NCBI GenBank assembly: GCA_035610365.1
Contig: CM069432.1
Location: 7,688,001 to 7,752,000 of the forward strand
Direction: 5' to 3'
Length of the DNA stretch: 64,000 bases
From: Aquatica leii
Taxonomy: Eukaryota; Arthropoda; Insecta; Coleoptera; Lampyridae
A program made the translations under genes and the position numbers. This document shows positions 11,491 through 24,435 of this stretch, piece by piece; the stretch's first letter is position 1; every line of letters starts with the position of its first letter. A model generated the notes under the pieces. The model saw only the letters and a list, made by a program, of their open reading frames with translations, did not search any database and was not told the DNA's origin.

Positions 11491-14400
11491 ATTGACGGCC
11501 TTACGCCATGCTTTTGGTATAAATAGGCCCGTACACAAAATTTTTCGCTTTTCTTATGAACAAGGCGATCGCGAACCGGCAGACATATTTGTAACTAACG
11601 CTAGGGCTTTACTTTTGCGCTTACCTGCACAACCTATTCTTCATGACGGTCACAAATTAGACGGCAAAGAATATAGCGTGACGAAATCACATCTTTTAAC
11701 AACCTAATAGAACACGCCCGATCTCTTGAAAAATCGAGAATATAAACCTCAACCTGATTTGAAACCAAGGCTAAGATGTAATTTTTGCAAACACTTTGAC
11801 CATAATCAGTCTGAGTGTAGGAAGATACGAAAAACCAACACAGAATCTCCTAAAACTTTTAGTGCACCAACCGCTGAGGTTGTATACCAATCGTCGTCGG
11901 CTATAAAGGGTTTCGGTTGCAGCAGCTTGGACTTTGTTAGGTCTAATTGTCCGACTTGTCGACACAAAAACTCATCAACCGCACGGATAACTGTAAATGA
12001 TGCGGCGTCGATTGAACTTATGTTAACGGATGCAGGAGCAGCCAATACGAGACCTCTTCTCGCCATAACTGTGAGTGGTTTAAGAAGCTTAGCATACATT
12101 GATACCAGAGCAAAATGCAGTATTACCGGTCATCGATTGTACAAACATTAGATGGAATAAAGGATTCCTTACTCTGTAAGTAACATACAAAACGTCCTTG
12201 CGGATGGGGAACCAAAAAAACGCAGTACCACATTTTTTTACCTGCGATGTTATAGTAAAAGATCGTTGTGTAAAGACTACGTTTGTGGCGATATCCGAGC
12301 CTACGACTGATAAAACAATTTAGGCGTAGATTTTAGTGCCACAGCAAATATGATTATTGAGATTGCACGGATGCAATAGTCTTTTGCAGATAATCGTTTA
12401 GAATTATATGATTTCTTGGATGAACCTCACTCCCGGGAAGTGTCGATTTATTTGGAGCCACTTTACGTCCAGACGAGGGGACTTGTAGTTGGTTTCAAAG
12501 ATTTATACCAGACTTCGCCAGTGTTTAACGTCCTTTCAGCTCCCTAACGCGAAAAAAATTTCACTTTTGTGTGGGAACGCGAACGACAGGACACTTTCGA
12601 TATTCTGATGAAACGGTTGCTAACTTGTGGCCCAATTTTGCGTCAAGCTTACTATTAGCTGCCGTATATTTTGAAGACAGACGCAAGCTCATATGCTATT
12701 GGTGCATGTCTTCTCCAGCAGGAGGGACCGGTAGAATATGCGAGTAGACTTCTCTCGTCAGCCCAGCGTAACTATAGTACCACAGAGCACGAAGCGTTAG
12801 CAGTTGTCTATGTCTTTCCGTTTACCGAGCGACCGGTTAGCTAAGTGGGCGTTAACTTTACAAATATACGAACTTCAGATAGAATACCTACCAGGCAAAC
12901 ATAACGTTGTGGCTGATATGTTATCTCGACCGCCGTGCACCGAGGCAACAAATGTTTCCTGTGGAATATGTCATGTAACTGTTATGATGCCGCGCACATC
13001 ACCTCAAGACCTCCGAGAAAAGCAATTGGAAGATCCAAGCGCACGGCAGATTATTCGGGGGTCAAAGTAGGAGCGTTCTCGTCGCGACCCCTGTCAGATC
13101 TTTAATCTGCAAATCCTACTACTCACCTTAACCAAACAGCGTTACTATGCCTACCAGCACAGTGCATCAGTGTCACCCCAAAGGGCCCTTTCCAGGGCTG
13201 GCACTGACTGTCATCTCTGCTAACTTCGAGGGGCTCACAGGAGCCAAACAAGACATTATGGCAAAAATCTGCACAGACCACAAATGTCATGTGCTCTGTC
13301 TGCAAGAGACCCACCGAGGCCAAAACAACAACCGCCCACGGATCCCTGGTATGAAGCTAATATTAGAGTGCCAGCACGAGAAATACGGTAGCGCCATCTT
13401 CACGAAGAGCGATCTCATCGTCAAGACGGCCAACATGTCTCAAGCCAACAACATCGAAATCCTGACAGTGGAACTGGACAGCATCTCTATCACCTCGGTC
13501 TATAAGCCACCCGGGAACGGTTTGACTTCGCTAAACCGCTAAACTTCGATCGGAACAAGACTCACATCATCATCGGTGACTTTAACAGTCACCACGTCAA
13601 CTGGGACTACGCCAAAACAGATGAAAATGGCGACTTGGTTGAGACGTGGAGCGATGCAAACCACCTCAGTCTAATCCACGACCCCAAACTCCCGAAGTCC
13701 TTCAACAGTTCTAGATGGAAACGGGGGTACAACCCAGACCTAGCCTTCGTAAGCAACAACATCGCTGACCTCTGCAGTAAAGCCGTGCTGGAACCCATAC
13801 CACACACACAGCACAGGCCGATATCCATTAGCGCATCACCAGCAGTCACACCAATCACGGCCCCATTCCGCCGCCGTTTCAACTTCAAAAAAGCAGACTG
13901 GACAGGATTTGCAGAGGACCTGGACACGAAAGTGGCAAACATCGAACCGTCACAGACCAACTACAACCTGTTCGTTGACGCCGTACGTACTGCATCCAGA
14001 AAGAACATACCACGAGGATGTAGAACCAGCTGCGTGCCAGGACTCTCCCATGAGATGATAGACGAATATCAGAAGTACCAACAGCTATTCCAAGCAAATC
14101 CGTTCTCGGATAGCACCATTGTATCTGGTACAGAACTAGCACTAAAGATACAGGAAGAAAGACAGAAGTCATGGCAAAACATGATTGAAAGTGTGGACAT
14201 GACCCACAGCAGTAGGAAAGCCTGGCTCACCATCAAGAAGCTAAGCAACGACCCCAAAAAGGCTGAACAACACCATAATGTCACTGCAAACCAGGTTGCA
14301 AGCCAACTCCTTCTAAACGGGAAAGCACCAACTAAACAACCTAAGATGAGGATCAAGCGACAACCTGGCAAAGAAAACAACAGCTTCAATACCACCTTCA

Positions 14401-17400
14401 CCATGGAAGAGCATCTACATACATCTGTATTAAGAACCTGAAAAATGGTAAAGCGGCTGGAATGGACGACATTTGCTCAGAACAAATAAAACACTTCGGA
14501 CCAAGGACAAGAGAGTGGATATTAGAGCTGTTTAAGAACTGCTCTTCTTCATATAACATCCCGAAGCTATGGCGGCAGGCACGCGTCATTGCCCTTCTAA
14601 AACCGGGCAAAAACGCCTCGGACCCCAAAAACTTCAGACCAATATCACTTCTCTGCCACCTCCACAAACTCTATGAACGTCTCATCCTGAACCATCTGTC
14701 TCCCCTGATCGAAGAACACCTAATCCCAGAACAAGCTGGCTTCCGCCCGGGCAAATCCTGCACGGGACAGACACTCAACCTCACCCAGCACATAGAAGAT
14801 GGTTTTGAAAAAGGGAAAATCACAGGCGCAGTATTTGTAGATCTCTCAGCTGCATACGATACTGTGAACCATAGGATGCTCCTCTAGAAGATCTACGACA
14901 TGACACACGACTACCATCTAGTGCAAGTCATCAAATCGCTATTGGAAAACAGACGATTCTATGTAGAACTCTGCAAGCAGAAGAGCCGGCAACAGAACGG
15001 CCTCCCTCAGGGAAGTGTGCTAGCACCGACCCTCTTCAATATCTACACCAACGATCAGCCCATCCACTCTAATTGCAGGAGTTTCTTATATGCTGACGAT
15101 CTGTGCGTCACAGCACAGGAGAAAGAGTTCACCACCATCGAGAGAGTCCTTACATCTGCTTTATCGAACCTCTCAACCTACTACAGCAAGAACTACCTGA
15201 GACCAAATCCGACCAAAACACAGGTAACTGCTTTCCATCTGCGCCATCGGGAAGCAAACTGGAAGTTACGCATCACCTGGAATGGTACGGAAATAGAACA
15301 CCACCAGAACCCAGTGTACCTCGGAGTCGTCCTCGACCGGACCCTGACTTATAGGGCCCACGTGGAAAAGACGAAGGGGAAAGTCAGCGCTCGGAACAAT
15401 ATCCTCAGAAAACTGGCCAACACCAAGTGGGGCGCCAACCCGACCACCCTGCGCTCTACTGCACTCGCACTCCACAGCAGAATTTGCGTGCCCAGTTTGG
15501 GAGCGGTCATCTCATGCCAAAAAACTCGACCCGGTGCTCAACGAGAGCTGTCGCTACATCACGGGATGCCTGAAACCGACACCCATCAACAGCCTCTACC
15601 TATTAGCCGCTATTGCTCCACCAGACATAAGAAGAAATGTAGCGAGTAAGCGGGAAAAACTGAGACAACTAGAGGACCCCAGACATCCATTGTACGGCCA
15701 TACCAACGTCGACAAACGCCTAAAATCCCGAAAAAGCTTCATACCCGAGAAACCCCTGGACTCAACAGCTAAAGCAGCGAGGTTGGATTCATGGCGCGAA
15801 CGCGTTAAAAACACCGACGCAATCGACGGTACCAGCCTAGAAGTGGGAGAACACCTACCCGCTGGCGGTGATCTGGACTGGACTACGTGGAAAAGCCTAA
15901 ACCGCCTACGCGCTAAAACTGGCAGATCCAAAGTCAACATGACCAAGTGGGGGTACTCTAGCGACAGCGTTTTATGCGACTGCGGGGAAAGACAGACCAT
16001 GGAACATCTTCCGATCTGCCGACTCCTCGACGAAAAATGCACCATGGAGGACCTCACCGCAGCTACCGACAGGGCCATAGCCTGTGCCCGCCACTGGAAG
16101 GACATATGAAACTTTTGGTTTAAGGACTCGAGAAGAAGAAGAAGGCAGATTATCAAGTGTTTCGAATCTCAAAAGGCAGACACCGCTGATTATTCTCGAT
16201 GCACGGGTCGAGGATATGTTATGACGCAGGGCGTCCTCTATAGATACTTATCTGATGGTGAAACCGAAGAAGCACAGTTAGTCATACCTAACTCAAGCGG
16301 ATGCCGGACATTATGGTGGTGATAAAACCATCGCTAAAGTTAGTGCTAGGTATTACTGGCGTACACTGAGGCGTGACATAGCCAACCATGTTCGGAAATG
16401 TTTGGAACGTCAAAGATTTAAGCCAAGCAATCTGAAACCGGCAGGACTGCTACAAACCCTAGTGCTTGCCCAAAGGTTCGAGAAGCTTGCTATAGATCTG
16501 TTTGGGCCTTTGTCGAATGGTGAACATAGAGAAGGTTGTAGATACCGGAACTAAATGAATGGAGTTATTCGCTTTGAAACAGGCCACCGTCCAGATCTAT
16601 GCCCGAGTACTGATCGATGAAATATTTCTCCGATATGGTACTCTTAGACGTATAATCAGTGATAATAGTGTTCAATTCATTGGTGACGCGATGCAAAAGG
16701 TTACCTATTGTTTGCGTATAAAACGAAACCTGATTCCTCTTTATCATCCATCTTCGAAACCAGAGAAATTACGAAACAAGGATTTGAAGACGTAATTATC
16801 AATATTAGTACACGAAGGTCACACAAGATGACCCCAGTGTACCTATCCTTTGCAAGCTAAATGCGTACTCCGATGAACGTGCATCATGACCTTCGCACTA
16901 TCGTCGATAATCAAAACGTAGAAGTAGATATAACGCCGTATCTCCGTAAGTTAGCTGGTACTCTCTGTACTGCCCGTGAGACAAATGAACTACGACAAGA
17001 CGCGTCTAAGCGGTGTTCAGGCTTACGGCATAGGATAGTCGCTTCTTATGAATCTGGTGACAAAGTTCTCGTGGACGTGCACGCGTTATGTGACGCCGCG
17101 AAAGGATATACATCGAAGTTCGCACCTCGCCGAGATGGACCGTATCTCATAAAGACTCAGTGTTCGCCGACCACGTATAAAATCGCGAGTGTCAGCAACC
17201 CAAACGAGATAATTGGATCTTATTATGTGTCCACGCTTCGACCTTTGGAAGACGACAACAACAATGAAGTATTTGCTCCTATTTGTCCAATCAGAAGTCG
17301 AGGACGACCCAAGATTCATCAAAAAGTTGTCATCAAACAGTGACAGCAACTCCAGAAGTAGTCACGACGGTGAAGTCACTCAGTAAGGAACGTTTTGTCC

Positions 17401-17720
17401 GCCGACGACAACCAAAATGTGTAGGGGAATGTTGTCGTACATCAACAATAAACCTAATTTCGTTCGATTTGTCGAGGGGCACTACCACGAAACAAAATTT
17501 GGATGTCGTCCGGGACAGTAATTCCATCCAAAGACGGGAGGATGTAGCAACCCTTTTCCGGGTGCGTCACTGGAAAACATAAAACGATCATATACAGACC
17601 GCATCATGATTCGGCAGTCATGTAACAACCAAATTGCGCTACGGTTCGTTACGTACGCGAGTACCTGTTCTTCGTGCATTGCAACGGATCTTCACCGTTC
17701 GACGTTTAAATTTGGCCTGA
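11491..17720 (+). mobile_element. Gypsy/Ty3 LTR retrotransposon fossil C, interrupted by a LINE
   Basis: Before the LINE the parts are gag with a nucleocapsid knuckle (CNFCKHFDHNQSEC near 11780-11820), a protease-like stretch (about 11990-12150), and scraps of reverse transcriptase and RNase H ending in KHNVVADMLSRPPC (about 12895-12935). After the LINE come the integrase zinc-binding end (about 16160-16440), core (about 16560-16790) and C-terminal part (about 16860-17343). A likely LTR starts near 17419 (TGTAGGGGAATG) and its end is unclear. The polyprotein is broken about ten or more times. A clade cannot be assigned safely. It is old, and older than the LINE inside it. Confidence 0.8.
13055..16143 (+). 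mobile_element. Near full-length non-LTR retrotransposon (LINE), 3.09 kb, inside Gypsy fossil C
   Basis: The insertion is bounded by a 10-bp target duplication GGCAGATTAT at 13045-13054 and 16144-16153. A short 5' leader precedes an ATG at 13147. The single ORF encodes an endonuclease (GDFNSHHVNWD near 13577-13609, GYNPDLAFVS, TQHRPISI), then a reverse transcriptase (FRPISLL, FVDLSAAYDTVNH near 14836, GLPQGSVLAPTLFN near 15000, YADDLCV near 15089). It ends in a Cys/His segment (CDCGERQTMEHLPIC near 15976-16020). The 3' end is a GAAGAAGAAG tract instead of poly(A). Four breaks are visible: frame shifts near 13540, 14440 and 15520 and a TAG at 14885-14887. It belongs to the Jockey/CR1 broad group; I cannot fix the clade. 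It is younger than its host element. Confidence 0.88.
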
Positions 17721-17828
17721 TGAAGTGGTCACATTGAGACCACGAAACGTCACCGTAACCACAAGAAAACGGTTTTTTTTAAACAAACATAACAGCTACA
17801 CCTATTTTGAAGGCTCTTCTACTAAGAG

Positions 17829-18300
17829 AAGAAAAATAAAGAAATATTACAAGTGTGGAATACTAAATTCAAAGAAAATAATGATGTCAGAATTAAAGTG
17901 GTTTACGTCTCCCCCAATATAAAGAGGAACCACTTCTTGGACATTATCAACGAGTAGGAAGCAAAGATAGGCAGAAAGGAGCCAGTGATATTGGCAAGAT
18001 ACGTAAACTCCAAGCACGTCATTTGGCGATCGACGTTTACAGATTGGAGGGGAGAAGTCGTCGTGGAATTAGCAGCGTGCCGTGGACGTGCACTAACGTT
18101 CGTAAGGGGAAACCAGCAATCAGGAATTGACGTTACTCTGGTGAGTGAAAGATGGATCAATGAGGTGATGCAAGAAGGAACGTTAAGTAGTCATAACGTT
18201 GGGTATGACATAAGGGTAATAAAGGTGACTGTAAATGTAGGAATGAAGGTAACACATTGAGAACGAATGAGGAAGCTTCAGAAAAAGCTAGAAAAAAGAA
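17829..18300 (+). mobile_element. R1-like LINE endonuclease fragment
   Basis: A frame from about 17880 reads DVRIKVVYVSPNIKRN, then IWRSTFTDWRGEVVVEL and SGIDVTLVSERW, then LSSHN, matching in order the conserved blocks of an R1-type endonuclease. In the last block the usual SDH has become SSH, so an active-site residue is lost, and there is one in-frame stop near 17955. No reverse transcriptase follows. The stretch to about 18560 is purine-rich and may be the decayed continuation. Confidence 0.6.
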
Positions 18301-18565
18301 TGGAAGTATTCAGATGGAATGTGGGAGGGGACGAATTGGGAGCGAAAGAGCGGACAAGCATCTTGTGATCTGAGGACGGATAATTTTGGGAAGAGAAAAA
18401 ATCGGCCGAGATTTCGGAGATCATGAAAAAGATAGTAGAAATAGTACCCATAAGGGTCTACCAGGTGAGGAGCAGAAGGAGCTGGTTTTAGTTGGTATGC
18501 TCGTGTACATATCCTGGGAAAAAAGGCGTTGATTGCAATGTCGTTGAACCTCGGAGATTTCAGTG

Positions 18566-18766
18566 AAGATTGTTAAGAGACACTGGAAGGTTAGCAGCAT
18601 TGGGAATAAAGCATTGATAAAAATTGACGTAGTTGTTTAGCGGTTTCAGTTTTTGAAGACTTGCCGAAGAGTCTCCATTAACATTTTGCACAATGTTGGG
18701 GTTACCTGGCAAATAGCAACTAGTTTTATTAAATTGCCAATAATAACCCAGTGGATTGTAAAACAC
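18566..18766 (-). mobile_element. Small Gypsy-type LTR retrotransposon scrap
   Basis: On the - strand a short frame contains NNYVNFYQCFIPNAANLPVSL, which resembles the reverse-transcriptase thumb of Gypsy/Ty3 elements. Nothing more of the element is recognisable. It is an old, isolated fragment next to the 3' side of RAD51. Confidence 0.5.
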
Positions 18767-19023
18767 ATAAGTGGTTCAATTGACCCCAACAGGTAGACGA
18801 ACCTAAGTAAAAAGACCCAATAATACACAAACTATAACAAAGATTATATTCAAAATACATCACAAAATTATTAACTGAACTGGCACTTTGATATTATAAA
18901 CCATTAGTCTTCTCTTACAAATTTAATCTTATAAAAATTACAGTTACAAAAATATAAACCACATCACGTGGCTAATTACTCTTATAAAATATATGTAACT
19001 CTTAATATTATTTTAAACAAAAA

Positions 19024-20186
<1,163 letters not shown>

Positions 20187-20843
20187 TTCAAATTTCTAGT
20201 TGGACAAATACTTAAGACACTGTTTTTAATCAAATTCATATGCATGTATATTATTAAAGATTTCCACTTAAATTAAAGAATATAAGAAACTTTATAAATT
20301 TTATAATGAAACAATTTTCTTCTTAAAAAAAACTTTATATTAACTTTAGTTTATACTACTCGTTTTCAAAATATTCGTTAACATGAAAATGGCATCAATA
20401 AATCAACGGTACCAACCAAACGACCAAACCAAAGTTACCAACACCAAAAAAAGTTAATCCCTAAACTACATTTTATCAAATATTCGTAATTAATCATTGT
20501 CTCTTATTTAGGATTATTTATAATTTGAATCAGAGAACCTTGTACCACTAAAACCTTATTTGATAGATTTCTTTTGCTAAAATGTATTTCGAAATTTTAA
20601 AATCAATGGCCGCATTCAGGTAGACTCAGCCACTGATAGCGGTTGAGAAAAAGCATAGGACGCTCAAATATCTATTAAATTATCAATAGAATAATTATTA
20701 AAACCTGTTGTTTTTTAAAGTATGTAGCATTTAAAAAAAAATTATTTGTATCGATCGCCTAGAAAAAAATTATAGAATTTTAAAAGCGCTGAGAAAGTAA
20801 GCGGACCAAAATTTTGTGAAAAATATTTAAATGAACCAAAATT
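20187..20843. other. RAD51 upstream intergenic region
   Basis: Very AT-rich and without coding pattern. It should hold the RAD51 promoter on the - strand, but I see no distinct motif I would commit to. Confidence 0.4.
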
Positions 20844-20944
20844 TAAAGAAAAACAATCGAATCAAACAAACGAAATTACCAAATATACAATAACAGTACG
20901 ACTTTCTAACTATAAGATGTTTCGATCTTTAAAAAAAATGGTAT
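20844..20944. repeat. Left copy of a 101-bp direct repeat flanking LINE copy 1
   Basis: It starts TAAAGAAAAACAATCGAA and ends TTTAAAAAAAATGGTAT. The right copy at 24335-24435 is the same length and differs at three positions by eye. The pair bounds the LINE exactly, so it behaves as a target-site duplication, though a very long one. Confidence 0.85.
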
Positions 20945-23900
20945 ATAAGTTTAACTTTATTCATTGCCATTTGGCTTACAAATTTGGTCATGTTGTCTAT
21001 ACATATATATTACATTTTCTTATCCCTTCTCCCCCCTTAACTTTTTCCTCCTGCTCCATACTTCCTCCATCCATTCCGCTCCTTTTCCGTTTTCATCTAA
21101 GATATCCACTGTTTTCATCACCTCTTCTCTTAGTTCCCTGCATCTCTTTCTCATGTGGTTCAGATCTTCCATTTCTTCTCCACATAGCCTGCACAACTTT
21201 TCTGGTTCTTCCTTCCAATATTTGTTCCCTAACTCCTCGTTGCCACATCTGAACCTTGCCTCTCTTTTTTACTTTTGTTGTTTTTAATGTCACTGTCTTT
21301 TAAATATTCCGGCACCCCTTCACCCTTGATATCTTTATAATTCCTATTATATCTGCTCTCTTTTATCTTTGTCCATCTTTCTTGTTTTTTTATGTCTCTA
21401 TCTCTCCTTATTATTTCTTCTCTTGTCCCTACCCCCTCTTCTCTTAATCTCTCCACTTCTTCACTCGCGTACCCGTTTCTTTTGTAATACTCTTCTCTGC
21501 CCTCCTGTCCGTACTTCACTTTCCCTCCCTTTATCTCTTTCCAACAGTCTTGCAGAATTTTGCAATCTGTTCTTTCCCTCATTTCTTCCTCGTATTTTAT
21601 TGCTCTTTTTCCTGTCTCAATCCTTATTTTTTCTATCTGAACCTCCTCTCTCACAATATACCCCGGTGTATCCCTGTCCAATCCTAACACCCATCTCCAG
21701 TATTTTTCCTGTAGCCCCTCTACCTCCCTCCACTCCTTCCAGCCCCATATTTCCGCTCCATACATTACCACCCACTTTATTAATTTTCGAACAGCAATTT
21801 TCTTTTTATATCCATCTTGAAAATTCTTTCCCCCACACCCCATACTTGTCCTATTAGCCTGTTTCCTTTCTTCACCCTTTCCTTTATGTGTTCTTCCTCT
21901 TTATTATCCTGTTTCATCGTGTAGCCCAGGTATGTAAATTCCTTCACTTGTTGCACTTTCTCATCACTCCATCTCCACTCCTCTCTTTTTCTTTTCTCCC
22001 CTCCTTTTCTAAATATCATTATCTTTGTTTTCTCCGTGTTTACTTCCAATTCTTTTTTTTTTTCATATATTTTTCTAGCGTTTTCATCATCTCTTTCATT
22101 TCCTTTTCCTCCTTAGCCACCAGCACTATGTCATCCGCATACGCCAACGACCATACCTTAGCTTTCCCTACCACTATCCCTCCTGTCTGTTGTCCTCTCA
22201 TTGTCTCTTCCAGATCCCCCGTATATACCGAGAACAGGCTTGGGCTCAGTGGACATCCCTGCCTCAACCCTCTCTTTGTTATGAATTTCTTACTCTCTTC
22301 CCCATTCACTTTAATCCTGCTTCTCGTTTCATCGTATATTTCCTCTATTCTTTGTATTAATCTTTCATTGATTTTTTTTCTTTTCATATATTCCCACAGC
22401 TTTTCCCTATTCACTTTGTCAAAAGCAGCTTTTAGGTCTACGAATAGTGCTACCATTTTCCCTCTTTTTTTCTAGTTCTTTATTTGCTAAGTGTTTCATT
22501 ATATATATGTTGTCTATCGCCCTTCTTCCTTTTCTGTATCCCGCTTGTCCGTCTGGTACCAAAAATTCTTTCCTCTATTTCCTTCTGTAATCTTTCTTGC
22601 AGTATTGTTGCGTACAATTTGTATGCCGAGCTCAGTAATGTTACCCCTCTATAATTCTCGACTTTCTTTTTTTCGCCTTTGTGATGTATTGGGCATATTA
22701 TTCCCTCTCTCCATGTCTGTGGGAATCCTTCCTTTTTCCATATTTTCTTTATTATTTCCGTCATGCTTTTTGCTACATTTTCTCCCCCGTATATCCACTC
22801 TTCTCCTTGTATCCCATCTTCTCCTGTCGCCTTTCCTTTTTTTATATTCTTTATCGCCTCTATTACTTCTTCCTCCCTTATTCTATCCCTATCTCCTTCT
22901 TCTTGTCTTACTACCGCGTCTTTCCTTTTTCTTTTTCCTGCTTTTGTTCTTCCCCTCCCAACAGGTTCCGAAAATATATCTCCCATTCTTTAATTTTTAT
23001 TTCCTTTGTCGTCCTGTTTTTTCCTCTGCTTCTTTAGGTACTTCCATACATCTTCTTCCGTTTTTATTCCTTTAATCTGCTCCTCTTGTTTCTTTTTGTT
23101 TTCCTCCTTCTTTCTATCGCATGTTTTTGTATATTTTTACTGCTTCTTTGTATTCTTTTTTTCTTTCTTCCCTTTTTCCACTGTCTTAATGCCCATCTTG
23201 CCTTTTTCTTTGCTTCCTTGCATTCTTTATCCCACCATTTCTTCCATCCAGTTTTCTCCCCCTTCCATTTTCTAAATCTGACTCTCTCTGTTGCTTTCTC
23301 CATCATCTCTCTCATTTCCTCTACACTTTCTTGTACTTCCTTCCCTATCCATACCGTTTTCCCTATTCTCTCTTTATATCTTTTTATACTCTCTTCTGTC
23401 CACTTTTTTTTAGTTATGTACTTCTCCTCATCCTCTCTCTCTTCTCTTTCCCTTCCTTCCATTGTCAATTCCAGTGGTTGATGGTCTGACTCTACTCTTT
23501 CTCCCACCTTAAATGTTTTTACCTTTTCTGCGGCCTCTTTATTTGTCATTACAAAATCTATTATTGATTCTCCCCTTCCTCCTATGTGCGTAAATTCCCC
23601 CTTTCCATCATCTTCTCTGTTCCCGTTCATTATTTCCCACCCTTTTTCGTTGCACAATTCCAGCAGTTCCTCTCCCTCTTTATTTATCACCTTGTCCTTT
23701 GTTTGTCTCTTTTCCGTCCCTTTTCTTTCTTGTATTCCCCCCTCTTCCTCTATTCTTGCGTTGAAGTCCCCTCCTACTATTATAAATCCTTCTTCCCTCT
23801 CATCTATCATCTCTTCTAAGTTTTTCCTTGTCTCTTTCATTCTACTGCTATAAACCGTCACCACTTTTATTTTTGTTTTTCCCCACTGCATGTTCCTTTC

Positions 23901-24334
23901 TACAACTCCTCTTCTCTGTTGCACTTTCTCCTTCTTTTCCTGGTTCAACCATTTTTTTCTTATTCCCGTTATTATACCCCTCTTTGCTCTCCCTTTTTCT
24001 TTTTCTCTTTCTGCATGTTGCACCACCCACTCAAATTCCTCTGGCAACTCTTTTTCCCACCACTCCCATTCTTTTTCTTCCATCCATGTTTCCTGTAATC
24101 CCACTACATCCTGTTCTTTGATGTACTTCTAGAAATCATGTTCCTTGTTTTTTATTCCTGCTACGTTCCAAAACAATACTCTTAGCTCACTCACCTCCCC
24201 CCGTGCTTCTTCCTTACTTTCCTTTTTTCTCCCCTCTTTTTCTTTTCCATTTCCATCTCTCATTATTCCTTTTCTTTGCCGTTTCGTCAACTTTCTCTCC
24301 TTTACCACCCCCCCTTGCCCTTTAGTTTTTTGCC
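20945..24334 (-). mobile_element. LINE copy 1 of the K/E-rich family (ORF2, 5'-truncated)
   Basis: On the - strand an endonuclease (VGGDFNAR near 23770; [10 protein letters not shown] near 23480) is followed by the region before the reverse transcriptase (about 22990-22480). The reverse transcriptase comes next ([15 protein letters not shown] near 22450; [14 protein letters not shown] near 22260; [11 protein letters not shown] near 22140). The C-terminal domain ends in a zinc knuckle, CRLCGEE with downstream His and Cys (about 21200-21150). The 3' end is AATAAAGTTAAACTTAT without a poly(A) tail. ORF1 is missing because the copy is cut off shortly before ORF2. Several frame breaks separate the domains. 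The coding strand is extremely purine-rich, giving Lys/Glu/Arg-rich protein. Catalytic motifs YADD, GDFN and SDH are intact. Confidence 0.9.
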
Positions 24335-24435
24335 TAAAGAAAAACAATCGAACCAAACCAACCAAATTACCAAATATACAATAACAGTACGACTTTCTAA
24401 CTATAAGATGTTTCGATCTTTAAAAAAAATGGTAT
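24335..24435. repeat. Right copy of the 101-bp direct repeat
   Basis: Partner of 20844-20944. It follows directly after the truncated 5' end of LINE copy 1 (TAGTTTTTTGCC on the + strand). Confidence 0.85.

Noticed and set aside
17720-17800. Phrase CACATTGAGACCACGAAACG reminiscent of Penelope-like 3' regions
   Set aside because: Too short, and no Penelope coding sequence is adjacent.
21000-24330. Long + strand open frames rich in Phe, Leu, Ser and Pro
   Set aside because: They are the complement of the purine-rich LINE coding strand. The - strand carries recognisable endonuclease and reverse-transcriptase motifs; the + strand frames do not. The same applies to 39000-42600 (+) and 48600-52900 (-).
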